The notes: a model not told the origin generated them from the sequence alone. A DNA stretch of 64,000 nt from an uncultured Clostridia bacterium (GCA_946407745.1 CAMJPQ010000005.1:1-64000); one strand, 5' to 3'; counted from the first letter of the stretch, positions 32,334 to 40,942 are shown. Made by a program: numbers and translations.

Positions 32334-33710
32334 TCACGCCGGTGCTTTCGGGTTGGGCCGCTGAAGGATCTCCTTCCATTTCCGTGAAAACGCGTAGTAG
32401 CCGATCATGCAGCACATGCCGAAGAAAAACGAAATCGGGAAGCACAGCATGATCCAGGTGCCGTCAAACCAGGCGCGAATCATGTAAGCGCTGGGGATGC
32501 GCACAGCCCACAGCATCAGCAGGTTGACCACCGTGGTAAAACGCACCAGGCCCACACCGTTCACGATGCAGAGAATCGAATTGAACACCGAGAACATCCA
32601 CTGCCCCAGCAGCACCACGGATACATACCGGTCCGCGTACATCAGCACCGTTTCGTCCTGGGTGAAGAGCCGCAGCAGCGGGGAGCGCAGCAGCAGGAAC
32701 AGCAGCCCGCCCGCGAGCGTGATGAGCCCCGTTGCGATCGGAATACGCCGATACCCCTGGCGCAGCCGGTCATATCTTCCCGCACCGTAATTCTGTCCGG
32801 AGAAGGTGGTTGCCGCCGAGGACAGGCCTGAGACGGCGATGTTGGCAACCCCGGTAATCCTCCCGGCCACCGCCTGACCCGCCATGAAGACAGAGCCCTG
32901 GGAGTTGACCAGCGCCTGCAGGGCCATGTGCCCCAGAGAGTAGAGGGAATGGTTCAGCCCAATGGGAAGCCCGATATGAAGGATCGCCTTCAGGTCCTCC
33001 CCGGCCGCCCTCAGTGTGAATAACGGAAAATCCAGCTCCGGGTAATACTTCCGGATATAGATGATGCTGACGATCCAGCTGATATAGACGGAAGCACAGG
33101 TGGCCAGCGCCGCGCCGGTGACGTCCATGCCCAGCCCTGCTACCAGCGCCACATCCAGCACCACATTGATGACGCAGGAGACCATCAGGAAGAACAGGGA
33201 GGCCGTGCTGTTTCCCATGCCCCGCAGGATCCCCGCGTTCATGTTATAGCCGATGTTGCCCAGCGACCCGGCCATCACGATGCGCACATAGGTCACTGCC
33301 AGATCCATGGCGTCCTCCGGAACCTGCATGAGCTGCAGGATCAGCGGCGCGATGAGAATGCCCAGCACACTTACGGCGATCCCGCAGCTCCATACAAAGC
33401 CGCAGGCAGTCCGGCTCAGCGAGTTGGCCCTTTGCCGGTTACCGGCGCCGATGGATTGTGAGATGAGAATGGATACGCCTGTGCCGATGCCGAGGAAAAT
33501 ACACAGCACAACCTCCACCGGCTGCGCGCTGGTGCCAACAGCCGCCAGTGAAGTGGTGCCGCAGTAGGCGCCGATCACCAGGGTATCCACGGTTGTATAC
33601 AATTGCTGCAGTATGTTGCCGATCACCAGGGGAAGCGCGAACAGCATCACGTTTCGCAGGATGGGTCCCTCGGTCATATTGATCGTCCTGCTCCAGGCCC
33701 AGACCCCCAT
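32334..33710 (-). CDS. MATE family efflux transporter
   Basis: A 458-residue protein with twelve predicted helices in two homologous halves. N-terminal family marks are MTEGPILRNVMLFALPLVIG then NILQQLYTTVDTLVIG and SLAAVGTSAQPV, typical of the clostridial DinF/NorM-like group. MATE proteins export cationic drugs or metabolites using Na+ or H+ gradients. The start ATG has GGAGG 7 nt upstream, and a strong promoter precedes it. The natural substrate is unknown. Confidence 0.92.
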   Translation of the reverse strand: MGVWAWSRTINMTEGPILRNVMLFALPLVIGNILQQLYTTVDTLVIGAYCGTTSLAAVGTSAQPVEVVLCIFLGIGTGVSILISQSIGAGNRQRANSLSRTACGFVWSCGIAVSVLGILIAPLILQLMQVPEDAMDLAVTYVRIVMAGSLGNIGYNMNAGILRGMGNSTASLFFLMVSCVINVVLDVALVAGLGMDVTGAALATCASVYISWIVSIIYIRKYYPELDFPLFTLRAAGEDLKAILHIGLPIGLNHSLYSLGHMALQALVNSQGSVFMAGQAVAGRITGVANIAVSGLSSAATTFSGQNYGAGRYDRLRQGYRRIPIATGLITLAGGLLFLLLRSPLLRLFTQDETVLMYADRYVSVVLLGQWMFSVFNSILCIVNGVGLVRFTTVVNLLMLWAVRIPSAYMIRAWFDGTWIMLCFPISFFFGMCCMIGYYAFSRKWKEILQRPNPKAPA

Positions 33711-33751
33711 GCCGCGCCTCCTTCCGCCTGGTTGGCCTCTTTTCAGGGTGT

Positions 33752-33780
33752 AGTATAAGTTGAAGGGAGGATGCAGTCAA
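33752..33780 (-). promoter_or_regulatory. Promoter for the MATE gene
   Basis: Minus strand: TTGACT, 17-bp spacer, TATACT (complement at 33752-33757). Confidence 0.8.
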
Positions 33781-34127
33781 GAAGTTTGTTTTCGCCGCGG
33801 ACGTATACGGCCACTGCCAGGCGCTGAACGGGCTGGATTCCTGCCGGTGGGGGAGAGGCGGGAGCGCGCCTTCGTCAAAAACAGGTCCGTGAGGGGACCG
33901 GTAATAAGGAATGAGACGCGGACAGCTTGCCGGGGGAAGATGTGCATGCCTCCTGATCGCCATTCACAGAAAAGAACCTCCCAGCCGTCACCGTGTCCGG
34001 CCCGGGAGATTCTTTTGCGGCTGAAGGTTTTCTTACTGTCGACCTTTCCGGTGATGGGCGAAAAAAGTCCATTCGCTGTAACAGCAGACAGCTGTTTTCT
34101 TATGCGACTTCCTGCCCGTCGTTTCAT
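33777..34127 (-). pseudogene. Degenerate second copy of the SPVTRKVDSKK small protein gene
   Basis: The frame contains LFSPITGKVDSKKTFSRKRI near residue 20, clearly like GFSPVTRKVDSKRSYNRKRI at 28.8 kb, followed by SRAGHGDG against SRTGYDDG. At DNA level the stretch near 33990-34050 matches 28810-28870 closely, including an identical CCGGGAGATTCTTTTGCGG. The N-terminal MSKKAQKK part is not preserved, there is no good ribosome binding site, and the tail runs into the MATE promoter. I read it as a decayed paralog. The whole 33781-34249 interval holds nothing else that I can assign. Confidence 0.45.
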
Positions 34128-34249
34128 TGGGACGGGCTGCCCCATTGGCACATATGACAGTGACTCATGCCAAAGCCAGTAACACAGATAAAACAGGTCA
34201 GTGATTATTATGGAAAACGGCTGTGCCCGCATTGCCCGCTATGCATACT

Positions 34250-34792
34250 TCAGGGTTCTGAGACAAGTTTGGGGAACATTCTCCGCAAAACCTTATCCAA
34301 AGCCATGCAAACAGGCAAACCGACTATCAGTACGACAACATCGGCTATAAAGGCGGAAGCATTCTTGCCGGCGCGCACCAGGAACGGCTGCGCATAGAGA
34401 AAGCTCTCGGTAACAGATTTGACACCGAGAATGCCAACGGCTGTGCCGACAACAATGGCGGCAATGTTCAGCAGGGTTCGCAGCGACAGGCGCTTCAGGC
34501 GTCGGCTTGCACGGAAGGTCAGCCCCAGGCAGACACCGATCACGATGTTGCCGAGCGCCCAGCCCGGCATGCCCCGAAGGCCGTTGATCACAAGGCAGTA
34601 CAGTACAACGCCAAGCGTTCCGACAACCGTCCCGCTCACCGCACCAAAGGACCAGCAGTAGACTGCCATCACCACATAGCCAAGGCAGAGATAATAGTTT
34701 TCAAATACAGGTACCTGCAGGCACATGGACAGTGCCACAAAAAGCGCAATGCCGACCGCCAGGAGTGTGATCCGCTGCGTCGCAGCATTCAT
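34250..34792 (-). CDS. ECF transporter S component of unknown substrate
   Basis: A 180-residue membrane protein with about six helices: ITLLAVGIALFVALSMCLQV, YLCLGYVVMAVYCWSFGAVS, TVVGTLGVVLYCLVINGLRG then MPGWALGNIVIGVCLGL, TLLNIAAIVVGTAVGILGV and a last one. The alternation GxxxGxxxG and the P-x-W-x-x-G segment are as in group II S components. It would use the EcfA1A2T module at 60.4-63.0 kb. The substrate (a vitamin or precursor) cannot be told, and no riboswitch was seen upstream. A GGAAGGGGG site precedes the ATG. Confidence 0.78.
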   Translation of the reverse strand: MNAATQRITLLAVGIALFVALSMCLQVPVFENYYLCLGYVVMAVYCWSFGAVSGTVVGTLGVVLYCLVINGLRGMPGWALGNIVIGVCLGLTFRASRRLKRLSLRTLLNIAAIVVGTAVGILGVKSVTESFLYAQPFLVRAGKNASAFIADVVVLIVGLPVCMALDKVLRRMFPKLVSEP

Positions 34793-34857
34793 CTCGGTAT
34801 CCCCCTTCCTTTATTGAATCCGTGCGATTCCGTAATTGGAATACGCAGGCTCGTCCG

Positions 34858-36213
34858 TTACTTTGCAAGAATGAACCCGGCAATATCCTGAATGACCACC
34901 TCATCCACCTTTGCGTTCCTGGCATAGGCAGCAGATCCTTCATTCTTCTGCCCGGGCGTGAACAGATGCGTCAGCCCCGGATAAGAAATCATCCGCCAGT
35001 TGCCCTTTTTCCCGAAGGTTTCCTGCCATATGGAGAAATCCGTCATGGTCACCTGATAATCTTCCTCTCCCTGCAGCAGAAGAACCGGCTCCGCGATCTC
35101 TTCCGCTGCCTGCAGGACATCGTATGCGGCCAGCCACTTCCAGTAGGAGGCGTAAACACCGGCGACGGTGTCATCCTCCGTCATGGAGTCCAGATCCTTC
35201 AGACGATCCAGTTCGGCAAACAGCGCATCCTTTTCCGCCTGCTGCTCCTCTGTGATTTCCGGAAGCAGGGAATACAGATAATCATACTGTTCTCTCATTA
35301 GCACATCCAGCGGGCGTAGAGAAGCCGCCATCATGATGTAGCCGCTGGCTCTTACCGGGACCTCCTTCAGTTTCCCCGCAATGGCGGGAACGGCATTCCC
35401 TCCCAGGCTGTGACCCAGCACAAAGATTCTCTGCGGATCAATTCTGCTTTGCCCTGCCAGCAGCTGCACCGCGTTGACGGCGTCTTCGATGGTTTCATCC
35501 ACCAGAGAAATGTCCTTCTTCGCCGCCAGCTCCGCACCGTAAACATAGGTGCGCTTGTCAAAGCGGTAAACGGCGATCCCATGCGCGGCAAGCCCTTCTG
35601 CCAGATCCCGGAACGGCTTCAGAGCGCCAATGGTTTCATCCTTATCGCTGGGACCGGACCCTTGCAGGAGAACAACTGCCGGAAAAGGCCCTTCGCCCTT
35701 GGGTATGGTGAGAATCCCCGGAAGCTCCCCGAGAGAAGGCACCGGCAGATTCAGCTCCAGGCTGTCAAAGGCATCGGATCCTGCGCCATTCTCTTCCTGG
35801 CCTCCGCTGTATGCGTCAGTCTGCAGACCCGCGATCGCACCATCCTGTACAATCAGAAGCAGATCCACCGACATGGAGGAAAAGATACAGGGCACATGAA
35901 AGACTTTGTAGCCCTGCAATTCTCCTTCATATGCGGGAAGGATCTTCTCCACTGTTCCCAGCACAGCCATCTGTTTGGCCAGCCCGCCGACACCGCCGCT
36001 GAGCGCCGTGGCCTGTTCCATCTGGGCGGTCATCTGCCATACCCCGTCCAGCTCTTCCGGATGATCCCCCAGAAAGACGGCAATCCATTCATCCGCGGCC
36101 GCGGGGGTTTCCATCTTCCGCTTTTGCTGCTCTGCGGCTGCCCCTGCACAGGCTGACAGCAGCAGGAACAGAGTCATCATCAGTGATGTATACTTCATCA
36201 GTCTGTTTCGCAT
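34858..36213 (-). CDS. Lipoprotein-like alpha/beta hydrolase with N-terminal DUF3887-like domain
   Basis: A 451-residue protein. The N-terminus (MRNRLMKYTSLMMTLFLLLS then ACAGA) ends in an L-S-A-C lipobox, so it is probably anchored to the outer face of the membrane. Residues ~35-140 resemble the small DUF3887 domain found before such hydrolases. The hydrolase domain shows VVLLQGSGPSDKDETIG (oxyanion region, ~183), YRFDKRTYVYG, the nucleophile GHSLGGNA (~270) and the late GLTHLF His near 420. Likely esterase or peptidase activity. The start was set at the ATG behind AGGAGGATAACA. Confidence 0.85.
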   Translation of the reverse strand: MRNRLMKYTSLMMTLFLLLSACAGAAAEQQKRKMETPAAADEWIAVFLGDHPEELDGVWQMTAQMEQATALSGGVGGLAKQMAVLGTVEKILPAYEGELQGYKVFHVPCIFSSMSVDLLLIVQDGAIAGLQTDAYSGGQEENGAGSDAFDSLELNLPVPSLGELPGILTIPKGEGPFPAVVLLQGSGPSDKDETIGALKPFRDLAEGLAAHGIAVYRFDKRTYVYGAELAAKKDISLVDETIEDAVNAVQLLAGQSRIDPQRIFVLGHSLGGNAVPAIAGKLKEVPVRASGYIMMAASLRPLDVLMREQYDYLYSLLPEITEEQQAEKDALFAELDRLKDLDSMTEDDTVAGVYASYWKWLAAYDVLQAAEEIAEPVLLLQGEEDYQVTMTDFSIWQETFGKKGNWRMISYPGLTHLFTPGQKNEGSAAYARNAKVDEVVIQDIAGFILAK

Positions 36214-36580
36214 TGTTATCCTCCTCACCGCTACACTCAGATGTGAGTGCTTTCTTCATTCAGCTACGCTTCAGCCAGGGCTGCCTGGGTCATGTCCTGC
36301 GCCTTTCTGTAGGATGCGATACATACCACTATTCTGATCTGATCCACGTCGGCATATTCCAATAAATAATATAAAACGAATCGGATAAAAAGACAACATC
36401 TAATTGGATAATTATCAGGTATTCAGAAAGCTTTATCGGACATTTGGCATGTTTGTGGTCGAAGGTTCAGAACCATTTTGATCGGAAAGTTGTACAGAGC
36501 GGACGTTTAGTGAGCATCACAGGCCCGCAAATCCGTTCGTGTATTATGATAGAACCTGGAATGGATACCTTCACTTCACT
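36214..36580. other. Intergenic stretch without supported gene
   Basis: AT-rich in the middle (36360-36420), with no ORF that has a ribosome binding site, and no tRNA. It probably carries the promoter of the hydrolase gene on the minus strand, but no clear pair of hexamers was found. Confidence 0.5.
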
Positions 36581-36627
36581 AAAAATGTAGGGGCTGTTGC
36601 AGAAGCACAAAAATCTGCAACAGCCTC
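36581..36627 (-). terminator. Inverted repeat after leuD, possible terminator
   Basis: GGGGCTGTTGCAG (36590-36602) pairs with CTGCAACAGCCTC (36615-36627), 13 bp with one G-U. On the minus strand it is followed by TAC and then five T. It lies about 40 bp past the leuD stop. The GGGCTGTTGCAG wording also resembles insertion-sequence ends, but no transposase is present. Confidence 0.45.
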
Positions 36628-36669
36628 GCATGATTATATTGGTGACATATGCTGTCGATCCCTGTTCGG

Positions 36670-37173
36670 TCACTGTTTGCCGAAGCGAACCCGCATCATC
36701 GGCTTGATGCCGCCGGCTTCAAGAATCTTCATCGCCTGATCGCCCAGCTGCTCGCAGGGCAGAACCTCTCCGGTTTCCTGCACGGTCACGGTCCCTTCCT
36801 CCAGATCGACAGTCAGGGTTTGCCCGTCCCGCACATGCCGGCTGATGCCCCTGCAGATGACGGGGAGCAGGCCCAGATTCACCGCGTTGCGGAAGAAAAT
36901 GCGCGCGAAGGAATCCGCCAGCACGGCGGACGCGCCCATGTTCAGCAGGGCGATGGGCGCGTGCTCCCGGCTGGAGCCGCAGCCGAAATTGCGGCCCGCC
37001 ACCACGATGCCGCCCTTCGGGAAATTGGGGGCGATCTCCTCGCTGACGCCACAGAGGCAATGGCTGCCGATTTCCTTGGGGTCGGTGATGGCCAGGAAGC
37101 GTCCGGGATAGATTTGATCGGTATCGATATTATCGCCCACCACGATGATTTTGCCAGTGATCTTGGTATTCAT
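36670..37173 (-). CDS. leuD: 3-isopropylmalate dehydratase-type small subunit (LeuD-like)
   Basis: A 167-residue swivel domain of the aconitase superfamily. GKIIVVGDNIDTDQIYPGRF is at the N-terminus, and FGCGSSREHAPIALLNMGAS (~63-82) is the substrate-recognition loop. It pairs with the large subunit encoded 18 bp upstream. The length matches the archaeal/clostridial short LeuD class, which also includes homoaconitase and 2,3-dimethylmalate dehydratase subunits. AGGAGGA precedes the ATG. Specificity for isopropylmalate is not proven because no other leucine gene is nearby. Confidence 0.88.
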   Translation of the reverse strand: MNTKITGKIIVVGDNIDTDQIYPGRFLAITDPKEIGSHCLCGVSEEIAPNFPKGGIVVAGRNFGCGSSREHAPIALLNMGASAVLADSFARIFFRNAVNLGLLPVICRGISRHVRDGQTLTVDLEEGTVTVQETGEVLPCEQLGDQAMKILEAGGIKPMMRVRFGKQ

Positions 37174-37191
37174 TTGCGCTTCCTCCTTCTG

Positions 37192-38454
37192 TCAGTCAAG
37201 GTAAGGACGGGGATCGGTGATGACGCCGTTTAAAATGCTGGCGGCCACAGTGGCCGGGCTGGCCAGGTACATGAGCGCCTCGGTGGAACCCATGCGGCCG
37301 GGGAAATTGCGATTGGTGCTGGTGATGCACACTTCGCCGGGGGCCAGGATGCCTTCATGCGCGCCCAGACACGCGCCGCAGCCGGGGGTGGTGATGGTGG
37401 CTCCGGCGTCCATCAGATCCTGAAGATATCCCTTCGCCATACATTCCAGCATCACGTCCCGGGAGGCGGGCACCACCACCAGACGGGTGTAGGCGGGGAT
37501 GTGCTTTCCCTTCAGGATTTTTGCGGCGATGGCGATGTCCTCGGTGCGGCCACCGGTACAGGAGCCGATGTAGCCCTGGTCCAGCTTCACAGGACCGTTG
37601 GCGGTCACTTCGGACAGGGGATGCACGTTCTCCACGCTGCTGGGGCAGGCCAGCTCCGGCTCCAGTTCGGACACGTTGAACACATAGGATTCCGCGTACC
37701 GATATCCGGGATCGGTATGCTGGATCTCAAAGGGCCGCACCGCCCGCTTGCTCACGTAGTCGATCACATCCTGATTTGGCTGCATATAGGCGGTCTTTGC
37801 GCCCATCTCCACAGCCATGTTGCAGATGGTCATGCGGCCCGCCACGTTCAGCTTTTCCACATAGCTTCCCGTGAAGTCGATGGCCTTGTAGACAGCGCCG
37901 TCCGCCCGAATCCTGCCCAGTACCGCTAGCACGACGTCCTTGGGATAGACGCCCTTCGGCGCTTCGCCTTCCAGGCGGACTTCGATGATCTCCGGTACCC
38001 GGAACCACAGCTCGCCCGTCATCAGGATGGTGGCCATGTCCGTGGCGCCGCAGCCCGTGCCCATGGCGCCGAACGCGCCGTGGGTGGTGGTGTGGCTGTC
38101 GGTGGCCACGACGATCATGCCGGGATAGATGACGCCGGCCTCCGGCATCACCTGATGGCACACGCCGCAGTTGGTGTCAAAGTGGTATTTCAGGTTGTTC
38201 TTCTGCGCGAATTCCCGCATCTCCCGGTGGTTCGAAGCGCTCTTGATGTCCGGGCAGGGCGCGTAATGGTCGAAGACGAAGGCGCAGCGGGTGTTGTCCC
38301 ACACCTTTTCGCCGCCCATCTCGTAGAAAGAGTACACTGTCTGCAGGTACAGGTCGTTGATCTCGGCAAAGTCCACCTTGGCCGTCACGATCTCGCCGGT
38401 TCGCACCTCCGTGCGGCCGCTGTTTTTGGCCAGGATCTTCTCGATGGCGTGCAT
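37192..38454 (-). CDS. leuC: 3-isopropylmalate dehydratase-type large subunit (LeuC-like)
   Basis: A 420-residue 4Fe-4S hydro-lyase. Cluster cysteines are in GSCTGGRTEDIAIAA (~297-311) and TPGCGACLGAHEG (~357-369). VATDSHTTTHGAFGAMGTGC (~106-125) and NRNFPGRMGS (~379) are the conserved aconitase-family segments. It catalyses isomerisation by dehydration/rehydration of a malate derivative. The start was set at MHAIEKI behind AGGAGGA. Expression is probably repressed by the divergent GntR protein through the palindrome in its promoter, which is not the usual control of leucine genes. Confidence 0.9.
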   Translation of the reverse strand: MHAIEKILAKNSGRTEVRTGEIVTAKVDFAEINDLYLQTVYSFYEMGGEKVWDNTRCAFVFDHYAPCPDIKSASNHREMREFAQKNNLKYHFDTNCGVCHQVMPEAGVIYPGMIVVATDSHTTTHGAFGAMGTGCGATDMATILMTGELWFRVPEIIEVRLEGEAPKGVYPKDVVLAVLGRIRADGAVYKAIDFTGSYVEKLNVAGRMTICNMAVEMGAKTAYMQPNQDVIDYVSKRAVRPFEIQHTDPGYRYAESYVFNVSELEPELACPSSVENVHPLSEVTANGPVKLDQGYIGSCTGGRTEDIAIAAKILKGKHIPAYTRLVVVPASRDVMLECMAKGYLQDLMDAGATITTPGCGACLGAHEGILAPGEVCITSTNRNFPGRMGSTEALMYLASPATVAASILNGVITDPRPYLD

Positions 38455-38491
38455 AAGCCTTCCTCCTCGCTGGTTCGTCTGAAGCACTGAC

Positions 38492-38521
38492 TGTATATTG
38501 AATATCGTATACGATATTCAA
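38492..38521 (-). promoter_or_regulatory. Promoter of leuC-leuD
   Basis: Minus strand: TTGAAT (complement at 38516-38521), 18-bp spacer, TATACA (complement at 38492-38497). The palindromic operator fills the spacer. Confidence 0.6.
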
Positions 38522-38522
38522 T
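38497..38522. promoter_or_regulatory. 26-bp perfect palindrome, GntR operator
   Basis: The half-site ATTGAATATCGTA is followed by its exact reverse complement. Its centre GTATAC and ATAC-GATAT arms recur in front of the GntR gene. Position between the -35 and -10 elements of leuC predicts repression. Confidence 0.8.
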
Positions 38523-38603
38523 CCAGTAACAGGATAACACAGGTTCAGCGAAAATGCAAGCCCTTTTGTCCCGGTTCGCAGAAAAAACCCGGCGCCGGGT
38601 CAA

Positions 38604-38632
38604 TTGATTTTCGGCAGGTCTTCCGTTATAAT
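38604..38632 (+). promoter_or_regulatory. Promoter of the GntR gene
   Basis: TTGATT (38604-38609), 17-bp spacer, perfect TATAAT (38627-38632). Confidence 0.78.
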
Positions 38633-38633
38633 G

Positions 38634-38653
38634 AGAACGTATACGATATACAG
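38634..38653 (+). promoter_or_regulatory. Second, imperfect GntR operator
   Basis: GAGAACGTATACGATATACA shares the GTATACGATAT core with the perfect palindrome and lies directly after the -10 element, over the start of transcription. This suggests autorepression. Confidence 0.65.
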
Positions 38654-38668
38654 AAAGCAGGTGACCCC

Positions 38669-39322
38669 ATGGAAACCCTGGAAATGATGCCGGCCCGGAT
38701 CCGGATCACGTCCATTCTGCGCAAGGCCATTTATGCCGGCGAGTACAAAGGCGGCGACGAACTGAGCCTGACGGAGATCGCGGCCCGCTTGGGCATCAGC
38801 CGTACGCCCGTCCGGGAGGCTTTTCAGGTTCTTGAATCGGAAGGGCTCATCACCCTGCGGATGAACAAGGGCGCCGTCGTGAACACCATTGATCGGAAGT
38901 TTGTCCGGGATATCTTTGAGATGCGCATCCTGCTGGAGTCGGAAGCCGCCCGGAAAGCCGCGGAGAACGGGATCGATGAGGAAACTCTGGCCGGCCTGAC
39001 GGGAAGGCTGTACGATCTCCGGGATCATTTCGATTCGCTGGATGTTGCGGAATACGTGGCCCTCAATCAGGCAATCCATCAGGCGATCTGGCGAGCGGCG
39101 GACAACCATCAGCTGACAGCGTATCTGCTGGAACTGTGGAACGGCCCCAGCGTCGGCCACGGGGAGAAAGCGGCAGCGCATCATTTCCAGGCTTCAACCC
39201 ATGAGCACATCGCCATTCTTCAGGCGATCCGGGATCGTCAGCCGGATGAGGCCAGGAAAGCCATGAACCGGCATATAACCAGAAGCATGGAGAATATGCT
39301 CGCGAACTATCCAGACGCCTGA
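38669..39322 (+). CDS. GntR family regulator (FadR/FCD type)
   Basis: A 217-residue repressor. The winged helix-turn-helix is at ~10-70: GGDELSLTEIAARLGISRTP then VREAFQVLESEGLITLRMNK. The all-helical FCD ligand domain fills ~85-210, with ESEAARKAA and the metal-binding-type histidines in NQAIHQAIW and the late STHEHIAIL. FCD proteins sense carboxylic acids. With operators in its own promoter and that of leuCD, it probably senses a substrate or product of that dehydratase. AGGTG lies before the ATG. Confidence 0.9.
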   Translation: METLEMMPARIRITSILRKAIYAGEYKGGDELSLTEIAARLGISRTPVREAFQVLESEGLITLRMNKGAVVNTIDRKFVRDIFEMRILLESEAARKAAENGIDEETLAGLTGRLYDLRDHFDSLDVAEYVALNQAIHQAIWRAADNHQLTAYLLELWNGPSVGHGEKAAAHHFQASTHEHIAILQAIRDRQPDEARKAMNRHITRSMENMLANYPDA

Positions 39323-39341
39323 CGCGCCTTACGGATAAGGT

Positions 39342-39656
39342 TTGCAGTGGTTCACATGCTTTGATGACTTTGAGATTGCATTTAAGGACGCATTCATGGA
39401 AACTCAGAAGCGTCTGACGTTAGAAGGCAGTATTGTCATCAGTGTTGGTCTCTTTGGGCATTCCGGCGACGATGAGGTTTGGACGGAGGGCACCAAGGAA
39501 ATGCTGGATGACATGCACAAGCGGAAGATCGACATGGCCGATGAAATCTATGTTATCAATGTCGGCGGGTACATTGGTACCAGTACCCTTTCAGAGATTG
39601 AGTATGCGAAAGCGACTGGGAAGCATGTAGAGTACCTGGAAACTCTTGCTAAATAA
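39342..39656 (+). pseudogene. Nucleoside 2-deoxyribosyltransferase-like protein, N-terminus disrupted
   Basis: From about residue 14 the frame reads FKDAFMETQKRLTLEGSIVI, GHSGDDEVWTEGTKEMLDDM and DEIYVINVGGYIGTSTLSEI, the pattern of small nucleoside 2-deoxyribosyltransferase-like proteins. These normally begin with a strand reading roughly KITLCGS-T-RF before the F(K/R)xxF motif. Here that start is replaced by LQWFTCFDDFEIA from a TTG without a good ribosome binding site, 20 bp after the GntR stop. A lost 5' end through recombination is the simplest reading. A shifted intact start cannot be excluded. Confidence 0.5.
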
Positions 39657-39687
39657 AGTCATCAATCCATGGGACGGAGGTGAATGG

Positions 39688-40440
39688 ATGCAGGATTGTT
39701 ATGCTGGTGATATCGGAGATTATGGAAAGTTTGTTCTCCTACGAGAATTAAACAAGCAGGGACTCTCCATCGGCGTTAACTGGTATAAATCAGATTCTAT
39801 TGTTTCAGAGAAACAAAATGACGGGAAATACTGCATTCCTGAATACTTCGCGGCTTATGATCGAGAGCTATCTTCGCGCTTGAAGAGGATATTCCATTCG
39901 GACGATGGCTTATCTCGCTCTATAGAAACACTGGAAAAAGAAAACCTCATAGACGGTGCTTTATATTATTCGGAGAAAGTGCCGGGGGAGCACAGAAACA
40001 AATGGCATCAACATGCTTTGAGTGAGTTAACCAAAGTGGATTTAGTATTCCTCGATCCAGATAATGGGATGGTGGTTCCGTCAGCAGCAAAAAATGGCCA
40101 GAAGCAACTCAAATATGTCCTTTATGAAGAGGTCAAAGATTATCTTTTTCAGGGCCATAGTATCTTGGTTTATCAGCATCGCCCCAGGGTAAATGAAGCG
40201 GTTTACATCGATAGGATGATTCAACGGTTTATGCGCCTGAGTCCAGATGTTCAGAGAAGCGACATACAGATTATCACTTTTCCCCGCTATTCTGTCAGGG
40301 ACTATTTTGCAATCAGCATCAACGAAAACCATCGCTTAAAAATCAAAAAGGCAATTACTAATTTGGTGAATGGAATTTGGGGATCAGGGAAAAGGCCGAT
40401 GTGTCGTTTACCACAAAGCAGTAATACTGCTTTGTACTGA
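39688..40440 (+). CDS. Conserved protein of unknown function (GDIGDYGKF type)
   Basis: A 250-residue soluble protein starting MQDCYAGDIGDYGKFVLLRE. The motif VFLDPDNGMVV near residue 115 and the C-terminal ITFPRYSVRDYFAISINENH recall a conserved uncharacterised family seen scattered in bacterial accessory regions. VFLDPDNG looks like a Rossmann strand-loop with acidic residues, perhaps a nuclease or transferase core, but this is a guess. Start at 39688 behind GGAGGTGA. The codon use is AT-richer than in flanking genes, suggesting horizontal arrival. Confidence 0.7.
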   Translation: MQDCYAGDIGDYGKFVLLRELNKQGLSIGVNWYKSDSIVSEKQNDGKYCIPEYFAAYDRELSSRLKRIFHSDDGLSRSIETLEKENLIDGALYYSEKVPGEHRNKWHQHALSELTKVDLVFLDPDNGMVVPSAAKNGQKQLKYVLYEEVKDYLFQGHSILVYQHRPRVNEAVYIDRMIQRFMRLSPDVQRSDIQIITFPRYSVRDYFAISINENHRLKIKKAITNLVNGIWGSGKRPMCRLPQSSNTALY

Positions 40441-40534
40441 CAGAAGTCAAAAATGAGTAAAAGGCAGAAATGGGAGAAGACAGTGGAAGTATTCCACATA
40501 AAAAGATTTTTATTGTTTGAAAGGCGGGGATAGT

Positions 40535-40942
40535 ATGAGCAAAGGGCATTGCGGCTATGCGCACCTTGCTGTAGGTGATGATACTCTACTGCTCTATTCT
40601 TACTGCGCCTATGATACTAATCGTGCCGACTGGCAAGAAATAAAGAAAAAGGAAGACGGAGAAATTGCTATTGATCGTGATTCATTAATTGAGCCAGAAG
40701 TTTACGAAAAGGTTAAGCGCCTACCTTCCGGCAAAAGGACAACTGTCGTAAAGCGAATCGAACGAGAAGTTCCTTATGAGGATCTGCTTCAAGCAAAAAA
40801 GATCAGAATCCAGAATGCAAGCGGAGCATGGGATTTCAGCGAAACCGGCATTGATAAAGTAGCACTGAAAATTGTTCATATTATTTTCAGCGAATATCAG
40901 AAAACAGGAAATATCCCAGATTACCCAACTTGGTATGTTTAA
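40535..40942 (+). CDS. Hypothetical protein
   Basis: A 135-residue acidic/basic mixed protein starting MSKGHCGYAHLAVGDDTLLL. No family is recognised with confidence. GGCGGGG precedes the ATG, the frame is AT-rich like its neighbour, and it lies 95 bp after it, so both may belong to the same acquired block. Confidence 0.6.
   Translation: MSKGHCGYAHLAVGDDTLLLYSYCAYDTNRADWQEIKKKEDGEIAIDRDSLIEPEVYEKVKRLPSGKRTTVVKRIEREVPYEDLLQAKKIRIQNASGAWDFSETGIDKVALKIVHIIFSEYQKTGNIPDYPTWYV

Noticed and set aside
36467-36739. Short frames in the 36.2-36.7 kb gap
   Set aside because: No ribosome binding sites; partly covered by the inverted repeat and the end of leuD.
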